From contig CM065814.1 of assembly GCA_033398695.1 (NCBI GenBank), forward strand, positions 106,456,501 through 106,520,500: DNA of 64,000 nt. Reading direction: 5' to 3'. Under the pieces are notes generated by a model that worked only from the letters and a program-made list of their open reading frames with translations, searched no databases and was not told the DNA's origin. Made by a program: the position numbers and the translations under genes. Of the stretch, positions 1 through 10,034 are shown piece by piece (the stretch's first letter is position 1; each line of letters opens with the position of its first letter). Source of the DNA: Orobanche coerulescens (taxonomy: Eukaryota > Streptophyta > Magnoliopsida > Lamiales > Orobanchaceae).

Positions 1-83
1 GCAGATTTATTGGGCTTAATACATAGTGATGTATGTGGACCAATGAATACAAATGCTAGAGAAGGTTTCCAATACTTCATAAC
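1..83 (+). pseudogene. Ty1/copia integrase fragment 1
   Basis: The reading begins in frame 1 with ADLLGLIHSDVCGPM, which carries the first catalytic Asp region (HSDVCGP) of the copia integrase core, the enzyme that inserts the cDNA into chromosomes. It runs to position 83, where gypsy element A begins. The duplicated pentamer ATAAC (79-83 and 9147-9151) marks the cut, and the reading resumes in frame at 9152. The rest of the protein lies left of the window. Confidence 0.85.
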
Positions 84-627
84 TGTAACACCCCCGAGAT
101 ATTCAAGGTATATTACAGTGCCATGGACCCCTACATGGGACCCACCAGGCTAGACACAACTTACCACAGTGAAAATACGCATCATCCAGTTGAAAATCAA
201 ATAACACGCCCGGTACAACCGGCGGAATAATCGACAATGACAAACATAATTAACTTCAACGAATACAAATCATAATCCAAAGAGAAAAGCCTAAGTACTC
301 GCGAGTACAATCTATAAGTATCAAAAGTAGACAACAACCATATCGAATGGAACAACGGAAATAAAAGGACTCAATGCATATGTCAACGACCCTGGCCAGC
401 ATCCTCGTACTGTCCCAGCGCTCGCTCGTCCGGATGATCATGACCTGAAATCCATAACAAGAATTTCCCCATAATGGGTCCCCAGAGGGGTTAGCAATTA
501 CGCTAGTATAAGTAATCAAGGCAAACCAAAACGCTTACACATTTCATAGTACATGCACCAAAGTCATTTCAAAAACCAAAACCAGACATGTCTTTTCCGG
601 AAACAAATAGTCACAATCAATTTTCCT

Positions 628-855
628 AGGACCGGGACGAAGCCACGAATCCCACTCGAGGCCTCTAAGGACCGTCCCGAGCTGGCCACATTCATGAAAC
701 AAACCAAGCACACATGTCGCCTAGGATTGGGACGAAGCCACAAATCCCACTCGAGGCCTCTAAGGACCCTCCCGAGCTGGCTAGTGAAACAAACTCATGA
801 ATCCAGGACGAAGCCATAGATTTCCTCTAGGCCCCGTCGGACCCTCCCGAGGTGA
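628..855. repeat. Three-unit minisatellite in LTR A
   Basis: Three degenerate copies of a unit built around GGACGAAGCCACGAATCCC, then GAGGCCTCTAAGGACC, then CTCCCGAGCTGG occur, starting near 628, 723 and 800. The third copy is more diverged. The same array is present in the other LTR at about 7614-7840. In element orientation it lies in the R/U5 half of the LTR. Confidence 0.75.
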
Positions 856-1454
856 GTAAAGCACACACAATATACATTACCATTTCACGTTAAGCATAAA
901 GGTTTCCAAAAATTACTTGCCTTGAATAATAGACGACGCAACGAACGGAAGGAAAAATGCCGACGAATTGCTAGGGACCGACAATTACGAACCTAACAAT
1001 TCGAAGAACACAATCACAACCAATCCTAAACAAATACCGAATTGGAACACATCCGAAAACCCGCCTACGATTCATGTACATTCGTATGAAAACAACAACG
1101 AGGGCGGACCGCAACCAAACCCTCTCGAGTACAAAAATACCACGAAATATACCATGAATCCATAGGAAACCAATAATACCAACGAGATTAATCATATTCA
1201 TGATGAAATAATCTATCATACGGAAAGAATCGAACGGAAACGTGAAAACCCCCAATTTACCCAAAAACAAAGTTCTAGGAGTTTACCTCGGATTAAAGGC
1301 GAAGAACAAGATTAGATGACGATAAAACACTCCAAGAACTCGAGGTAAATAATGGCTCGGTGATGCAAAGCTTCAAATCTCCGGAAATGCCAAGAAAATC
1401 ACTTAGGAGTCGGATGGGGAGGAGGAGAAATGATAACGGCCGAAATCGGTCAAC

Positions 1455-1740
1455 TCCTGGGTTTATAAACCCAGGTCGAGTTATGTACGTTAGCCACAGG
1501 AAGCTAACGTACATTAGCTAGTTAATATACGTAAGATATCTCATGCTTACGTACGTAACGAAAATCGCAGAATTCCCTATACTATTTTACACACATCGTT
1601 ACGTACGTAACAGAAACTTGCATTACGTATGTAATGCTCCTTCCTGGGGAGTACAGGCCGCAACCGCTGGCAAGGAAGGAACCGAAAAGATCGAAATGCA
1701 ACGGTGAACGACTCATGATGGTACGAACGTAAATAATTCC
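1455..1740 (-). promoter_or_regulatory. LTR A promoter region: TATA palindrome plus TACGTA dyad array
   Basis: At 1460-1473 the sequence GGGTTTATAAACCC is a perfect palindrome containing a TATA box that can serve the minus-strand element. Upstream in element orientation (1480-1740) are dyad motifs such as CTTACGTACGTAACG, GTTACGTACGTAAC and GCATTACGTATGTAATGC. The counterpart in the right LTR is at about 8450-8730. Promoter function is inferred from position and the TATA box. Confidence 0.55.
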
Positions 1741-2160
1741 CGACAATGAACTCAAATGCTGAAGAGAACGTACTCCCGACTGTCCGGGATTCGGAACAAC
1801 ATCAACAACGTAATTACCCAAGACTTTGGGAAATTATGAAACGGCCCAAAACATCCGAAATGTACGACACATGGTCGAAAAATCAACCAAAAGCTCACAA
1901 CACGCATAATAACGTGAGATGGATCCTCGGCAACCCCGAAACGGCGGTTCCGAACGACAATTTACGAGAATATACGAAATAGCGACGAAAACGACATAAA
2001 ATGCCGAATCGAGTAAAACACGTCCGAAACAAGCTCGAACAACAAAAAGCCCAATATTAAATATCCTCGAAATGTCAATACGGTTACAAGCAAGTTTTCA
2101 AAAAAATGAAAAATATACCGCAAAATAAAATGTGGGGAAAAGAAAAATGCGGGTATTACA

Positions 2161-2178
2161 TTCTAGCCCTCTAAAAAC
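2161..2178 (-). other. Polypurine tract remnant of gypsy A
   Basis: Directly inside the left LTR, the minus strand reads TTTTTAGAGGGCTAGAA and then the LTR start. The equivalent site beside the C-family LTR at 63572 is TTTTTAGGGGGAGAGAA, so the tract that primes plus-strand synthesis is recognisable but carries pyrimidine changes here. Confidence 0.6.
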
Positions 2179-2195
2179 AAGTTTCGTCCCGAAAC

Positions 2196-3116
2196 TTAAG
2201 AAATAAACAACTCGGGGTACTTAGCACGCATGCTATCCTCGGTATCCGAAGTTTCTTCCTCGACACCATGTCTCGACCACTGCACTTTGACCAAAGGAAT
2301 GGTCTTATGCCTCAGTCGCTTCTCACGGTGCTCCAAAATCTTCAAGGGACGCTCCTCGAAAGTAATGTCCTCGGCAATATCGATCTCACCATAATCGATG
2401 ATATGACTAGGATCCGGAACATATTTCCTCAACTGGGAAACATGGAAAACGCTATGAATGTGACTCAAGGTCGGGGGTAGTGCCAAACGGTATGCTAACT
2501 CACCGACTCGCTCGAGAATTTCAAAGGGTCCAATAAATCTCGGACTCAACTTCCCCTTCTTCCCGAAACGAAAAACTCCGCTCATCGGCGACACCTTTAG
2601 CAAAACATGGTCTCCCACCTCGAATTCCAAAGGTCGACGATGGACGTCGGCATACGACTTCTGTCGACTCTGAGCGGTCAACATCCGTTCTCGAATCAAA
2701 TCCACCTTCTGCCTCGTCTCTAATACAATATCCGGTTCGGTCTTGACCAAATCAGACGCTTCGTTCCAACAAATCGGCGATCGATAACGCCGCCCATAAA
2801 GCGCCTCATACGGTGCCATCCGAATCGATGCGTGCCAACTATTGTTGTACGTGAATTCGATCAATGGCAAATGCTCCTCCCAGTCGCTACTCCAGTCGAG
2901 AGCACAAGCACGCAACATATCCTCGAACGTCTGGATAGTGCGTTCCGACTGTCCATCTGACTGTGGATGAATAGAGGTACTCAAACGCAAACGAGTACCC
3001 AACGCCTTATGCACCGCCTGCCAAAAGTGCGATATAAAACGGCCATCACGATCCGAAACAATAGACTTCTGGGTGCCGTGAAGCCTCACAATATGTGCAA
3101 TAAACACGCGGGCCAA
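2196..3116 (-). pseudogene. Gypsy A integrase core and chromodomain (3' end of pol)
   Basis: This is 306 codons open on the minus strand. The N-terminal part holds the second and third catalytic regions of the retroviral-type integrase (VSDRDGRFISHF, and the Glu in SDGQSERTIQ). It is followed by the conserved EFTYNNSWHASI and GPFEILERVGELAYRL segments, and then FHVSQLRKYVPDPSH. The last 70 or so residues (EERPLKILEHREKRLRHK through KVQWSRHGVEE to KYPELF) match the chromodomain that ends plant chromovirus integrases and is known to guide insertion to heterochromatin. The expected Trp in the EEATWETE motif is lost (EEETSDTE). A frameshift near 3110-3160 separates it from the upstream integrase part. 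Confidence 0.9.
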
Positions 3117-3598
3117 CTTCTCCGGGCCCCAAGTATCCTTGATGCCCAGAAAATGTGCCGATTGGTCAGTCGATCAACAATCACCCAAATCATGTTCATG
3201 CCCGATCTCGATCTCGAAAAACTCGTAATGAAGTCCATCGATATGTCTTCCCATTTCCATTCCGGGATGGGAAGTGACTGCAATAACCCTGTCGGTCGCT
3301 GATGCTCGATTTTGACCTGCTGACAAGTCAAACATCTCGCTACAAACTGTGCGACCTCCTCCTTCATATCGTTCCACCAGAAATTCCTCCTCAGGTCGTT
3401 GTACATCTTACTCGAACCAGGATGAACGGAGTAAAGCGTAGCATGGGCCTCCCGTAAAATACTCTGCCTCAATACCGAGTCATTCGGCACACACAGTCGA
3501 CTCTAGAATCTCAATACTTCATCTTCATGAATCACAAATCCGGGAGACTTTCCCTTAAGAACATTCTCTCGGGTTTGAATAATCATCGGATCCTCCAG
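3086..3598 (-). pseudogene. Gypsy A integrase N-terminal part (zinc-binding HHCC and first catalytic Asp)
   Basis: The minus-strand reading has the His-His-Cys-Cys zinc-binding region ([18 protein letters not shown], then CLTCQQVKIEHQRP), followed by WKWEDISMDFI and the first catalytic Asp in WVIVDRLT. A stop codon at about 3501-3503 separates it from the RNase H side, and a frameshift after WVIVDRLTN disconnects it from the rest of the catalytic core. Both changes would stop production of a working integrase. Confidence 0.85.
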
Positions 3599-4075
3599 CT
3601 ACTTCAGTTTAATTTCATCGATCAGAGACGACAAAATCTCTAAAGCACAAAGTCGCTCTACGGCTCCAGGCAACGAAATCTCAATACTCAACTCAACCAA
3701 ATCCCGCTGAAGCTCGGTTTGAGACGTAAGGATCTCAAGTGTCCGCAACGAGACTGGTTTCCGACTCAAGGCGTCGGCCACGACGTTCGCCTTGCCCGAA
3801 TGATAAAGGATTTCGAGGTCATAATCCTTAATCAACTCTAACCACCTCCTCTGCCTCATATTCAACTCCCGCTGAGTAAATATGTACTTCAGACTTTTAT
3901 GATCGGTAAAAATCTGACATGCAGAGCCAAAAAGATAGTGACGCCAAATCTTGAGCGCAAAAACCACTGCCGCTAACTCCAAATCGTGAGTAGGGTAGTT
4001 AAGCTCATACGGCCTCAACTGCCTCGACGCAAACGCAATAGTCTTGCCGTGCTGCATCAACACGCACCCAAGACC
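3599..4075 (-). pseudogene. Gypsy A RNase H domain
   Basis: The reading contains the RNase H signature of Ty3/gypsy pol: [20 protein letters not shown], then [20 protein letters not shown], then [11 protein letters not shown] and ADALSRK. Catalytic acidic residues are visible in LELAA, TDHKS and ADALS. The first one (YSDASG) sits just upstream on the other side of an in-frame TAG at about 4074-4076, so the polyprotein is interrupted exactly at the reverse transcriptase/RNase H border. Confidence 0.9.
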
Positions 4076-5188
4076 CTAACCCGAAGCATCGCTATAAACA
4101 GCAAAACCCTCATTGCCACATGGCAACGCTAAAATCGGGGCTGAAGTCAAACGCCTCTTCAGCTCCTCAAAACTCGACTGCCTCTCGTCATTCCAGATGA
4201 ACTTCTCGGACTTCTGGAGCAACTGTGTAAGTGGCCGAGCTAGTTTCGAGAAACCCTCGACGAACCTATGGTAGTAGTCAGCTAAACCCAAGAAACTACG
4301 GACCTCCTTCACGTTCTTAGGCGGTGCCCAATCCAACACTGCCTCAATCTTCTGCGGGTCTACACGAACACCCTCGGCTGAAATCACGTGACCTAAAAAC
4401 ATCACTTCCTTCAGCCAGAATTTACATTTCGATAACTTTGCATAGAGTTGCTCGGTCCTCAAAATGTCCAACACTACTCGCAAATGATACGCGTGATCCT
4501 CCTCGTTCCTTGAATAAATAAGGATATCGTTAATGAAGACAACGACACTCTTATCCAAATACTCGATAAAGACCTTGTTCATCAACTGCATGAACACGGC
4601 CGGTGCATTAGTTAGCCCGAAAGGCATAACCACAAACTCATAGTGTTCATATCTCGTCCGAAAAGCTGTTCTCGGAACGTCGGACTCCTTCACCCGAATC
4701 TGATAGTACCCCGATCTCAAGTCGATCTTCGAGAATACCACAGCTCCTTGCAACTGGTCGAACAAGTCATCAATCCTTGGCAGAGGATACTTGTTCTTGA
4801 TGGTCACTTTGTTTAGCTCGCAATAATCGATACACAAACGCAGCGAACCATCATTTTTCCGCACAAACAGGACCAGCGTGCCCCAAGGCGAAGCGCTCGG
4901 TCGAATATACCCCGACTCAGGAAGCTCACTCAACTGCTTCTTCAACTCGGCCATCTCTGAAGGTGCCATGCGATACGGCACCTTCAAAATCGGAGCCGCA
5001 CCCGACTCTAACTCTATAGCGAACTCGACCTCACGGTCCGGAGGCAACCCCGGTAGCTCATCAGGAAAAACATCAGGAAATTCACTAACGACTGAAATCG
5101 ATGCAAGCTCGACTCCACCACTCTCCGCTTTCAAGGCGTAGCACCAATAACCAGTACACCCCTTTCGCAGGAGTCTCATCGCCTTCAA
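4076..5188 (-). pseudogene. Gypsy A reverse transcriptase domain
   Basis: This is 370 codons open. It starts with the protease/RT linker ([20 protein letters not shown]), then the fingers and palm: [45 protein letters not shown] and [20 protein letters not shown]. The active-site motif, normally FIDDILIYS, reads FINDILIYS: codon 4529-4531 is Asn, so one of the two catalytic aspartates is lost. The thumb and connection ([26 protein letters not shown]) follow. Even if translated, this enzyme should not polymerise DNA. Confidence 0.93.
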
Positions 5189-5620
5189 GGCGTTAATAAC
5201 GAACTTCTGGTTTCTCTTCCCCCTCCGCGAAAGAGTGCTCGGTGCCGTCCTCGGCTAGCATGGGAATGATCCTCGTGCGGTAGTTCATGATTGCACCGTG
5301 CCGCTCGAGCCATTCATCCCCGAGAATCAAATCCTCACCCTCGATACCCACAACAATATAAGATTAGAGAGCCAAGACCTCTCACAAATAAGCACATAAC
5401 AATCTCGGACCTCTCGATCGCCAACGATTCTATCACCGCTAGGAAGTTTAACGATGAAAGGCTCGCAAGGTGATAAATAGTCAAGACTCAAACGGCGCAC
5501 ACACTCCAGAGAAATGAATGAATGTGTAGCACCCGAATCAAAAAACACATTGACAGGATGGGAATGGATATGAACGGTACCTGTCGCCACAGTGGCCACT
5601 GGATCATCGGCCCTTCTCAT
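5189..5620 (-). pseudogene. Gypsy A aspartic protease region
   Basis: The minus strand encodes HSHPVNVFFDSGATHSFIS, with the retroviral-type protease active site DSGAT intact (Asp at about 5535). It continues through the flap region to LSNLILLWV. Frame breaks between about 5189 and 5330 separate it from reverse transcriptase; the WLERHGAIMNYRT-type sequence is still detectable there in another frame. The protease would normally cut Gag-Pol into its mature parts. Confidence 0.8.
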
Positions 5621-5665
5621 CTCATAGATATGTGGAGGGGCGGAGCCAACACTGGAAGCTCCCCC

Positions 5666-6232
5666 TCAAGCGGGATGACCCCGACTTCTCCCTAGGCTAA
5701 CACTCGGCGGGGACTGCGGCGCGAACGAGCCCTGGTTCACACTCGGCTCCATAGGCTCTGGATGAGAAGAACGGGCGCCGCAAATCAATCTGATCTGTTC
5801 ACAAAAAGAAGCCTTGTGGCCCGACTGACCACAAGTATGACAAGTCAAAGGCGGACGAAGACACTCCCGGTTCCCATGGCCTGGCTTGCCACAGTTAAAG
5901 CATCTGGGTTCCCGGACGGAGGCACTGGCAGTACCTCGAGAGCCACCAGAAAAACGGGTCGAACCAACCCTAGGAATATTTGCAGACTGAGATCTCTGCT
6001 GACCACCACCCTTGTTACCCGAGAAATTCCCGGCGGATTTCTGTTTCTTACTCTCCCGAATCGCAGCACTGGCCGTCACAGACATATCATAGGCAAGAGC
6101 TCGACTCTGATAATCTTTCAAAGTAGTACAGATGAGCCCAGACATGTAGTCCCGAATCGACAGTTTCATCCGCCTGGAAAAATAGAAAATTTTGTCGCTC
6201 TCCTCGACAACTTGGGTCTTCACATAGCCCAA
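5666..6232 (-). pseudogene. Gypsy A gag, 3' part with two CCHC zinc knuckles
   Basis: This is 188 codons. It has a capsid-like C-terminal segment (EESDKIFYFSRRMKLSIRDYM), a basic Gly/Ser-rich linker, and two intact CX2CX4HX4C knuckles: CFNCGKPGHGNREC and CHTCGQSGHKASFC. These bind the RNA genome in the nucleocapsid. It is in a different frame from the 5' half of gag, which ends at 6220. The 13-nt overlap of the two open frames marks a frameshift rather than a designed programmed site, since other family members read through. Confidence 0.88.
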
Positions 6233-6891
6233 CTCCTTGTTAAAATCGGCAATAGCTTAAGATACGGGAATATCCCATGGTTGAGCTCATAGAAAGCATG
6301 GCCTCGAGCCTGTCTAACCGGCCAAGGGCAATATTCAGTCTCCATCAATTCCTGAAATTCGGCCCCCGAAGCAACATGGTCTTTGGGCCCAACGGCCTCC
6401 CACCAGTCCGTAGCGTCCCCAGTGAGAAAGTACTGTGCAATAGGAACCTTACGGTCCTCGGGACAATTGGTAGCAGTGAAGACTTTAGATATCTCCTTGA
6501 TCCACCCCTCCCATCCGATCGGGTCCGAAGCTCCCGAAAACTGAGGAGGATGCATCTTGATGACATCCTGAAGCCAACGATCCATTCCGCCCCGATTAGC
6601 GTGGGCCGGATCTGGGTTCTGAACCGCCTGAGCTATCGCCGCCGTTTGGTTTACCATTTGCTGCATAACGGCCGCAATACCAAGGTCGGCGCGCTCCTGA
6701 GAAGAAGCCTGACTGTGACGGTCGTCGGTACTGCTGGCTCCCGAAGAATGCGACGTGGCCGCCCCACCGGCTGCCCCACGTCCTCGGCCGCGTCCACAAC
6801 CACGACCACGACCACGGTTTCCTCCGACATCCAAACTGGTGTTAAGAGATAACAGAAGTATATTGATGATGAGTAAGGGAGGAAAAAGCAA
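6220..6891 (-). pseudogene. Gypsy A gag, 5' part
   Basis: The reading has an Arg/Gly-rich N-terminus (GGNRGRGRGCGRGRGRG), a Ser-rich spacer, and the retrotransposon gag core: KMHPPQFSGASDPIGWEGWI, PEDRKVPIAQYFLTGDA and DWWEAV. This is the typical gag layout of plant chromoviruses. The true start is uncertain; the RG-rich segment begins near 6830 and the open frame extends somewhat upstream without resembling gag. A frameshift at about 6220-6232 interrupts it. Confidence 0.85.
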
Positions 6892-6894
6892 CTA

Positions 6895-7050
6895 CAATTC
6901 AGGAAGTGGTACAATGCAAGAAAACAAAGGACCGAATAAGAAAACTTACGAGCACTGGAAGTACCGAGGTGCTGGCAGCGGTGTGACAATATGCAAAACA
7001 AAACACAACTAGACCCAAATAACTGACAAGCCTAGGTATCTATAAACCTA
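6895..7050 (-). other. Gypsy A leader between primer binding site and gag
   Basis: This is non-coding leader sequence on the minus strand between the primer binding site and gag. I see no gene and no other recognisable element in it. Confidence 0.5.
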
Positions 7051-7064
7051 GCACTCTGATACCA
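7051..7064 (-). other. Primer binding site of gypsy A
   Basis: The minus strand reads TGGTATCAGAGTGC six bases from the right LTR. This matches the usual plant LTR-retrotransposon site complementary to the 3' end of initiator tRNA-Met (TGGTATCAGAGC), with one added base. It fixes the transcription direction as leftward. Confidence 0.85.
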
Positions 7065-7069
7065 TTTTC

Positions 7070-9146
7070 TGTAACACCCCCGAGATATTTAAGGTATATT
7101 ACAGTGCCGTGGACCCCAACATGGGACCCACTAGGCTAGACACAACTTACCACAGTGAAAACACGCATCATCCAGTTGAAAATCAAGTAACACGCCCGGT
7201 ACAACTGGCGGAATAATCGACAATGACAAACATAATTAACTTCAACGAATACAAATCATAATCCGAAGAGAAAAGCCTAAGTACTCGCGAGTACAATCTA
7301 TAAGTTTCTAAAGTAGACAACAACCATATCGAATGGAACAACGGAAATAAAAGGACTCAATGCATATGTCAACGACCCTGACCAGCATCCTCGTACTGTC
7401 CCAGCGCTCGCTCGTCCGGATGGTCATGAGCTGAAATCCATAACAAGAATTTCCCCACAACGGGTCCCCAGAGGGGTTAGCAATTACTATAGTACAAGTA
7501 ATCAAGGCAAACCAAAACGCTTACACATTTCATACTACATGCACCAAAGTCATTTCAAAAACCAAAACCAGACATGTCTTTTCCGGAAACAAACAGTCAC
7601 AATCAATTTGCCTAGGACCGGGACGAAGCCACGAATCCCACTCGAGGCCTCTAAGGACCCTCCCGATCTGGCCACATTCATGAAACAAACCAAGCACACA
7701 CGTCGCCTAGGACCGGGATGAATCCACGAATCCCACTCGAGGCCTCTAAGGACCCTCCCGAGCTGGCTAGCGAAACAAACTCATGAATCCAGGACGAAGC
7801 CATAGATTCCCTCGAGGCCCCGTCGGACCCTCCCAGAGTGAGTAAAGCACACACAATATACATTACCATTTCACGTTAAGCATAAAGGTTTCCAAAAATT
7901 ACTTGCCTTGAATAATAGACGACGCAACGAACGGAAGGAAAAATGTCGACGAATTGCTATGGACCGACAATTACGAACCTAACAATTTGAAGAACACAAT
8001 CACAACCAATCTTAAACGAATATGGAATTGGAACACACCCGAAAACCCGCCTACGATTCATGTATATTTGTATGAGAACAACAACGAGGGCGGACCGCAA
8101 CCAAACCCTCTCGAGTACAAAAATACCACGAAATATACCATGAATCCGTAGGAAACCAATAATACCAACGAGATTAATCATATTCATGATGAAATAATCT
8201 ATCATACGGAAAGAATCGAACGGAAACGTGAAAACCCCCAATTTACCCAAAAACAAAGTTTTAGGAGTTTACCTCGGATTAAAGGCGAAGAACAAGATTA
8301 GATGACGATAAAACACTCCAAGAACTCGAGGTAAATGATGGCTCGGTGATGCAAAGCTTCAAATCGCTGGAAATGCCAAGAAAATAACTTAGGAGTTGGA
8401 TGGGGAGGAGGAGAAATGATAACGGCCGAAATCGGTCAACTCCTAGGTTTATAAACCCAGGTCGAGTTATGTACGTTAGCCACACGATGCTAACGTACGT
8501 TAGCTAGTTAACGTACGTAAGCTATCTCATGCTTACGTACGTAACGAAAATCGCAGAATTCCCGGCACTATTTTACACACATCGTTACGTACGTAATAGA
8601 AACCTGCATTACGTTCGTAATGCTCCTTCTTGGGGAGTACAGGCCGCAACCGCTGGCAAGGAAGGAACCGAAATGATCGAAATGCAACGGTGAATGACTC
8701 ATGATGGTACGAACGTAAATAATTCCTGGAAATGAACTCAAATGTTGAAGAGAACGTACTCCCGACTGTCCGGGATTCAGAACAACATCAACAACGTAAT
8801 TACCCAAGACTTTGGGAAATTACGAAACGACCCAAAACATCTGAAATGTACGACACATGGTCGAAATATCAACCAAAAGCTCACAACACGCATAATAACG
8901 TGAGATGGATCCTCGGCAACCCCGAAACGGCGGTTCCGAACGATGATTTACGAGAATATACGAAATAGCGACGAAAACGACATAAAATGCCGAATCGAGT
9001 AAAACGCATCTGAAACAAGCTCGAACAACAAAAAGCCCAATATTAAATATCCTCGAAATGTCAATACAGTTACAAGCGAGTTTCCAAAAAAATGAAAAAT
9101 ATACTGCAAAAGAAAATGTCGGGAAAAGAAAAATGTGGGTATTACA
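7070..9146 (-). repeat. 5' LTR of gypsy A
   Basis: This is the same sequence as the left LTR, 2,077 bp, with the terminal TGTAACACC and GGGTATTACA. It carries the same minisatellite (about 7614-7840), TATA palindrome (about 8446-8460, one arm changed) and TACGTA dyad array (about 8465-8730). It is followed by the second copy of the TSD ATAAC at 9147-9151. Confidence 0.95.
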
Positions 9147-9151
9147 ATAAC

Positions 9152-9469
9152 ATTCACGGATAACTTAAGTAGATTCGGATATATCTACTTACGAGTCATA
9201 AGTCTGAGTCGTTTACGGAATTCAACCAATTTCAAAATGAAGTATAAAATCAGTTAGGCAAAACTATTAAAGCACTACGATCAGATGGTGGTGGTAAATA
9301 TTTGAGCCATGAATTTGACGATCATCTCAAAAGTTGTGGAATTGTTTCACAACTAACTCCACCTGGAACATCTCAATGGAATGGTGTGTCGGAACGGAGA
9401 AATCGAACCTTGTTAGACATGGTTAGATCGATGATGGGTCAAGTTGATCTTCCAATTTCTTTTTGGGGT
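9152..9469 (+). pseudogene. Ty1/copia integrase fragment 2
   Basis: The copia reading resumes after element A. It includes ALRSDGGGKYLSHEF with the second catalytic Asp, then CGIVSQLTPPGTSQWNGVSERRNRTLLDMVRSMM with the catalytic Glu in the SERRNR segment, and ends SFWG at the CACTA insertion. The trinucleotide GGT (9467-9469) is repeated at 15276-15278 on the far side of the CACTA element. Confidence 0.88.
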
Positions 9470-9680
9470 CACTACGCCATAAATGGCCTTCGGCAACCAC
9501 ATAACTGTGTTACCTTAGACCCAATTTTCTGTTGCCACAGACCCAAAATGGGCAAAGGTAACATTTCAGCTAAGTTGCTCTGTGAGCAGTAGCCTTTGGA
9601 CTCAAAGGCAACATGTGGATCATTCTAAGCTAACATAGGATTATTTGTTACCTAAGGACCCTACTGCAACATCCTAAGGA
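9470..9680. repeat. Left terminal inverted repeat and subterminal repeats of the CACTA element
   Basis: The terminal 18 bp pair with the right end (15258-15275) with one mismatch. Beyond them are repeated short motifs (TGTTACC, TTGCCAC, GGCAACA, GGTAACA) that recur in both orientations and again near 15085-15235. Such subterminal arrays are the transposase binding sites in CACTA elements. Confidence 0.75.
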
Positions 9681-9739
9681 TTCTACCGCAACATCATATT
9701 CGTGTTGCAATAGACTTTATAATTTTGTAAAATATATAA

Positions 9740-9905
9740 GCCAATTTAGTGGGTTCCATAAGGGGCCCATTTTGTGGGTCCCACAGGCCGGGCCCACCGG
9801 TGGGACCCACTTAATAGGGTCCATTGGTGGGGCCCTTATGTGGGACCGACTTTTCTTGGGCCTCTTAGTGGGGCCTACTTTGTGGGGCCCACGGGTGGGG
9901 CCATA
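9740..9905. repeat. GTGGGNCCCAC palindromic array
   Basis: About ten overlapping GTGGGRCCCAC / TGGGGCCCA-type units are packed into 160 bp. Each is a short GC-rich palindrome around GGGCCC or GGGACCC. The array lies inside the left subterminal part of the CACTA element. It is not coding. Confidence 0.7.
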
Positions 9906-10034
9906 AATGTACAACAATTTTTAGTTTATTGCAACACCTATATTATTACCAATGGCAACACATTAGGTGTTACAAGTGTTACCAATGAAAAATATTTGCA
10001 ACATATATTACCTACGGTACCAACTCCATTTTAA

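Larger units (their letters stand above)
84..2160 (-). repeat. 3' LTR of gypsy A
   Basis: It starts TGTAACACCCCC and ends GGGTATTACA, matching the right LTR (7070-9146) along its full length with scattered substitutions. Read on the minus strand, U3 is at the high-coordinate side. A TATA-type palindrome lies near 1460, dyad repeats lie upstream of it (about 1480-1740), and a three-unit minisatellite lies at about 628-850. No gene is present; the open frames here are incidental. Confidence 0.95.
84..9146 (-). mobile_element. Ty3/gypsy retrotransposon A (chromovirus, Tekay/Del-like), full length but inactive
   Basis: This element has two LTRs of equal length (84-2160 and 7070-9146, 2,077 bp each). 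The TSD ATAAC is at 79-83 and 9147-9151, an initiator-tRNA-Met-type primer binding site lies beside the right LTR, and a decayed polypurine tract lies beside the left LTR. The minus strand encodes gag, protease, reverse transcriptase, RNase H, integrase and a C-terminal chromodomain in the usual gypsy order. Long LTRs together with a chromodomain point to the Tekay/Del chromovirus lineage. Several stops and frameshifts, plus a changed active-site residue in reverse transcriptase, make it non-autonomous. It inserted into the copia integrase gene. Confidence 0.95.

Noticed and set aside
6277..6852. A plus-strand ORF of 191 codons opposite gag A
   Set aside because: It is the antisense shadow of the minus-strand gag frame, which carries recognisable gag motifs.
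84..9146. Endogenous pararetrovirus instead of a gypsy element
   Set aside because: LTRs, TSD, tRNA-Met primer site, integrase and chromodomain are present, and no movement-protein or coat-like domain is seen.
9774..10034. A Gly/Pro-rich ORF in the CACTA end
   Set aside because: It is made by the GTGGGNCCCAC palindromic array; both strands give similar frames.
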